Shown here piece after piece: positions 59,736 to 64,000 of a DNA stretch of 64,000 nt. Source of the stretch: Dryococelus australis (lineage: Eukaryota > Arthropoda > Insecta > Phasmatodea > Phasmatidae); NCBI GenBank assembly GCA_029891345.1, contig CM056995.1, positions 219,196,260 through 219,260,259 of the forward strand, read 5' to 3'. Position 1 is the first letter of the stretch. Each line of letters opens with the position of its first letter. Position numbers and translations under genes: made by a program. The notes under the pieces were generated by a model that made no database searches, had not been told where the DNA came from, and worked only from the letters and a program-made list of their open reading frames with translations.

Positions 59736-61095
59736 TGAGGTTGACAACATCCGTTTCCCCTTAACCCATTCGCCCGCCGTTGCCGGCAGCCACTGCAGCT
59801 ACCAGCACTCTAGTGGGCGCTAGTGTGCACCGCAGCGGAGAGTGCACCACAGCGGTCGAACCACGAAGACCTCAGTTTTGAGTGCGGCCGCAGGGGCCGA
59901 AGAGAGCGCTCATGACGTGAGCAGGTAGGAAAGTTCAAGCCACGAGCAAGCCACATGCACCCGTGTGCTTGTGTCTTAAAAGAAAACCCTGCAAAATTGC
60001 ATGTAAGTGAAATAAGGTTTAAGTAAGAAAAGCTCAAGGACGCCCATCTACAAAGCTGCAAGTTAACGAGCCCTACAATACTTTGATGCCCCCACGGGCA
60101 TTAATTGCAGTGTTTTTCATTTTCCATCATTTGCAATTTTCACGTTTTTCACCCTCATTTCGTTTCACAGAGTGTAACATGTTTATTAAAGGATACCCTT
60201 GCCAAGAGTAATTGTTTTTGTAAGAATTGTAGTGTTTCAAGCAACATGGGTATGTTTTCTGAAACCTTGTGTGTGTAAGAAAATAGTCAGTGTGGCTGGC
60301 CTGTCTGCCAAACCTCGGGTGGCCCGCCACGTGGAATAGTAAGTCAGACTGTAGTATCTCGAGGAGTGGGACGTGCTGACAGACGGGGTCGTATTTCGCA
60401 CGCTTGGGCGACGCTTCATATTTGCTCACCAATCACTTCACAGCGATAGATATTATTTAATAGGAACTTTTGTGTACTTTGTAGCTGCCCAAGATTCACC
60501 ACTCCTCCCTTCCCATGGAATAGCATCGCCTGGGAAGGCTTAAGTTTCATGTTAAGTCTTTGTCGCCTTCGGGCCGTTGAACAGTGTCACCCTGCCAGTG
60601 GGTTAAATCCGGCAACATGTATAAGTATAAGTTGCTTCCTGGAGGAGCCATTACTAAAATCCAATGATTTAACATAAAATGGCGTGTGTTCTCATTCGGG
60701 TTGCCTATGGGCCATAGGGGCATGGGCCACCACCTTTCCCAAAAATCATTAAGGGTTATGTATCAGTGTTGTGTATTATCTTTCAGTGTTTTCATCTACG
60801 TACAACTAATTATGGGTGTGTGAACTGCCCCAATACCTCACTGTGCAGGGTTTCAGTAATGCAATTGGATTTGTATCAATCATGATGGTAGGAGCACTGG
60901 GAGGACACTGAACATAGGTCGTCGGCACACGACCCAGAGAGAAGTGTCTGCTCTACACGAGCTAGTTAGTATTTTGCTTAAAATACCTGGTGCCTATCAT
61001 CTACAAGTAGAAGAGTTGGACATCATCTATAGGACATTTACCTGTCCCACTCCCAACCTTAATGAACACCACTTTTCTCCCCTACCTTGCCGTCA
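59736..61095 (+). repeat. 5' LTR (1.36 kb) of an LTR retrotransposon running off the right edge
   Basis: It begins TGAGGTTGAC and ends GCCGTCA. It is a full-length diverged match to the solo LTR at 43287-44628. A primer-binding site follows two bases later, so this copy is the 5' LTR of a more complete element. The left 5 bp (ACATA or CATAA) could be the target duplication; its partner would lie beyond the window. Confidence 0.8.
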
Positions 61096-61097
61096 AA

Positions 61098-61119
61098 TGG
61101 CTTTCCCAACTTAGGGGCG
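61098..61119 (+). promoter_or_regulatory. Primer-binding site of the LTR element
   Basis: TGGCTTTCCCAACTTAGGGG and the following CG resemble the TGGC-xx-CCCAAC-GGGGC primer sites common in arthropod Gypsy and related elements. The position, 2 nt after the LTR end, supports it. The sequence is eroded, so the priming tRNA cannot be named. Confidence 0.55.
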
Positions 61120-64000
61120 TGTTATAACACCAAAATTCCTTTATAAAAACCCAGTTGAAATTTTCTCAAAATTTTCCGCAATTTTTTACAATCAGAAACT
61201 GTCCTTTCCCACTTTCCTGACCTATGCCAACGCCAAGGAGGTGTGAACAACATCTAATGTACACATAACTGTACACTGGGAAGCCATTGCGATGCCCCGG
61301 GATACCGGAAAGTCGATGAATGTGGCGTAAGGGAAAAGCATGTGGAATCTGCAAGGACACCACTTTTATAACCACAATGAGGGAGAAAGCAGGAGAGCAA
61401 GGGATAGTGGCCATCTTGGTGTACCATGATGTGAGCTAGCTAGCGCCACCCAGGCACAGAGCAGACAGAGGGGCTGCAATTCCTTCCCTTCCACCCATGT
61501 CGCACGTGCTCGAGGAGGGCGAAGGAGGAAAAGAAACGAGAGAAGGCAGTAAAGAAATTCGCCTCCCTGTCATGCTACCCACTTCCGTGCCAAACAGCTG
61601 TGTGCGCCTACCATGCTCTGACCCCTGCCTCGCACAGTGCCGAGCAGGACAGTAGCACCATGAGATAACCCGCCGAGCATCACACGCTCCCGCATGCCAC
61701 ACATCAGCACAACTCTCTCGCGACCACTCGGACTTGTATACATACACAATGGCTGATCAGACCACTAGTGCCTCCATCGAATTTCCCTGTCCGCAGTGCT
61801 TGCGAGCTTAACCGCAGGATTTTATTGCCAAATACGGGCGTGACACTATCTACTGTAAGTGTGCCCGGCAATCCAGCACAAGCAACAACATTGGTACCAA
61901 CTGCGAAAGAGAAGTGTGAGTGAACAGTGAACCAGAAACTTTAGAAACAAAATTCAACATAAACCTTTCGAGCAAATTGCAACAGAATTTTCCAGAAATC
62001 GCGAGAGCGAGTTTGTGCAAAAGTAATTTCAGGACTACCAACAGTGCACATCAACAATCCCTTCCTGATTTGTTGATGGAATCCGACAGTGACTTTCAAG
62101 AATATTTTGCACTCCAAAATTTTTGTCAACAAAAACCACTCACAGAAATTGGACAGCAACGAGTGCTAACACAAACACTACCACTGATATCACAATGTGA
62201 ACAGAACGTGTAGTCAGCATTGGCACAAGTTTTAGCACCTGCAGTACATCTGTCAAACACAGGGAGCAAGACGTCATGGCTCACCATGCCACGTCTTTCC
62301 GACCTGCCCCCTTTGGTGGCGGTAAACACAGCACTACATGGCCAGACAGCCCAATCGATACCGGCCGCTGCGCTTGCTCCATGGCAATGCGCACCTGAGC
62401 ACAACAGTGGACCAAGTCGTACCATGCTTCGACACATCACAACAAACTGTAGGATGCTGGTGCAAACTGCGCACCCACTGTATCCCTGCAGATATTGCAT
62501 CACCACACGGTACCACTGGCACAGTGGGTGCTGTAATCGACCGAGAACAGTTCGACAGACCATTACGCAGGACACAGTAACACAGGTTAGTGAGAGTGTG
62601 ACATCGATGAAGAGTGTTCGTCCTCATGGACCAAGTGTTCATATGTAAACAGATATCATTCCCCCCATCATCCACCACATGCGAAACCACACGTCACATC
62701 ATAACTGCATCATGTGTAGATAGCAAAAGTGAGATGGGACTGACAAGTCAGTCAGTGACAGAGAGTGCACTGCATTTCGATATCACATGTAAAGGCAAAC
62801 ATAAACATTCTGCTAATAGTAATAGCAGGTCAAGGACAGGCAAATGCATGCACACACTAGTTATCTGCATTATAGCAGTGATTTGTGAACTGAGTGTACC
62901 GTTATTCACGTGTAAACAGTGCACAAGTGGCATCGCGAGACAGCAGCACAAATGCCCGCGAGTTAAGTTTAAGTCAGTTAGGCCACAGAGGCCAAGCATG
63001 ATGTAAACATTTTTTGTTTTGTTCGTAAGTAGGCCTAGACAAGGAGAGATTGCAAAGTGTAAACATGTCGATTTATTTTCAAGGGTAAAAATTGTACATT
63101 TTTGTTTTATTGTCGCAAGTGTATTAGTCGTATCGAATGCATAGAAGAAGTTCGAAAAATGTAAACAGTGACTTTGTATTTTAGAAAAGATGTTCATTTC
63201 AACCAATCATTCACACCTGTTTGTTTAGCCTGGCAGTTAGCACATCGTAGTTACGTGTGTTTGTTGACATTTGGTACACTCGTCATTCAGTCATGCGGCA
63301 GAATGTGGGAGGCGAGTCACACCTCCCCCCCCCCTCATGGCTCCACGTCAACTCATCAATTACCTCAGTGCGCAGGGCGGGGAAACTTCTTCCCCATCTC
63401 CACCACTATTTTTCATCAGCTCAGGATACAAGCTCCACTTAAATAATCATGCAGAATGAAGCAACATTGTATGCAGGATCATAATGCTCCACCTAGACAA
63501 CAGTGTGTCCATCGCAAAGAGTCATTTTATTATCACCACAAGTATGGGAAGGAGTTATCGCAAATTTTAAAGTTAAAGCAAGAGAGGAGAAGATAGTCCA
63601 GAAAGCAAGTGAGTAAGCAGGAGTTCATGGCGTACATAGCAAGCAAGTAGGAGAAGTCGACCACCAGGCACCATGATGGTGGAGGGGCCGATGTGCCCCC
63701 TGGTGAGCGTTTAAGCAGGAACACAATACACCAGAGGTCCGGGGAAGGACCCGACCTACTGGAATGCAACTACTGGGTCGCATCCGTACCCGACATGGCT
63801 GCAGAAATGAGGAGAAAGAAGACACCATGTATGAGAAGGATGATGAGAGTAGCGGATTGGCCAGCTCGCTACTTTTCAAAGATTCGAGAGGACGGAGACA
63901 TCCACCATGGGACCGCAGTACCTGTGGTAATGCCACAGCACACCACAGGATGTAGACCCGCCAGTATCAGAGGAACATCAGGAGAATGCTACGTACTCGC
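61120..64000 (+). pseudogene. Leader and gag-region remnant of the LTR element (incomplete)
   Basis: The internal region of the element at 59.7 kb should start here. A Met at 61749 opens MADQTTSASIEFPCPQCLRA, then after a stop YGRDTIYCKCARQ, a Cys-rich start. 61920-62213 is an open Gln/Ser/Asn-rich segment. Near 63525, ESFYYHHKYGKELSQI faintly resembles the C-terminal gag motif before the protease of Gypsy elements. Several overlapping frames on both strands at 62.1-63.9 kb are not convincing. No protease or RT is reached before the window ends. I infer gag from position only. Confidence 0.4.

Noticed and set aside
61436..61747. Minus-strand 103-residue Cys/Ser-rich frame
   Set aside because: It is antisense to the leader of an LTR element and has no recognisable motif.
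1..64000. CRISPR arrays, rRNA, functional tRNA genes or bacterial operon structure
   Set aside because: None found; the repeats present are microsatellites, minisatellites and transposon-derived sequences, and the tRNA-like parts are SINE heads.

Overview
The window looks like non-coding, transposon-dominated nuclear DNA from an arthropod, most likely an insect. It is AT-rich and has no long intact reading frame. It carries Gypsy and Copia LTR elements, jockey/CR1-type LINE pieces, hAT, pogo/Tigger-like, mariner-like and P-type (THAP) DNA transposons, tRNA-derived SINEs and many microsatellites. I found no host gene, tRNA, rRNA, operon or CRISPR array. A large-genome insect fits, but the species cannot be read from this sequence.

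Layout. 1-6.04 kb: a decayed Gypsy-class retroelement (gag, protease, RT, RNase H, integrase, env-like third region) cut by the window edge. 7.36-8.78 kb: a Tigger-like non-autonomous element with TA duplications. 10.45-11.8 kb: a decayed hAT transposase. 12.2-14.1 kb: a TIR element, with a partial inverted relative near 16 kb. 14.8-33.5 kb: one minus-strand LINE reverse transcriptase split into two halves (33.5-33.3 kb and 15.2-14.8 kb). Everything between the halves (15188-33301, 18.1 kb) is bounded by 14-bp terminal inverted repeats and an 8-bp target duplication. The right part of this interval holds a hAT transposase remnant. The middle holds a broken THAP/P-element transposase gene on the minus strand, and smaller elements are scattered through the rest.

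36.2-40.6 kb: a Copia-class element with both short LTRs, a half-tRNA-type primer site, gag, protease, integrase, RT and RNase H, interrupted by frameshifts and an RT deletion. 40.6-41.3 kb: a mariner-like foldback with about 240-bp arms around a transposase C-terminal remnant. 43.3-44.6 kb: a solo LTR with a 4-bp duplication. Its full-structure relative (LTR, primer site, internal region) starts at 59.7 kb and runs off the right edge. 47.06-48.57 kb: a 10-bp minisatellite and a diverged tandem array. 48.8-50.26 kb: a non-autonomous hAT element with a SINE nested in it. 52.9-54.9 kb: an unexplained GC- and CTG-rich block. 58.6-59.5 kb: a second LINE RT.

No element seen here looks able to move by itself: every coding region has stops, frameshifts or lost catalytic residues. 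The window is therefore mainly a record of nested insertions. Its most notable item is the 18.1-kb hAT-bounded segment, whose ends and target duplication can be read directly.
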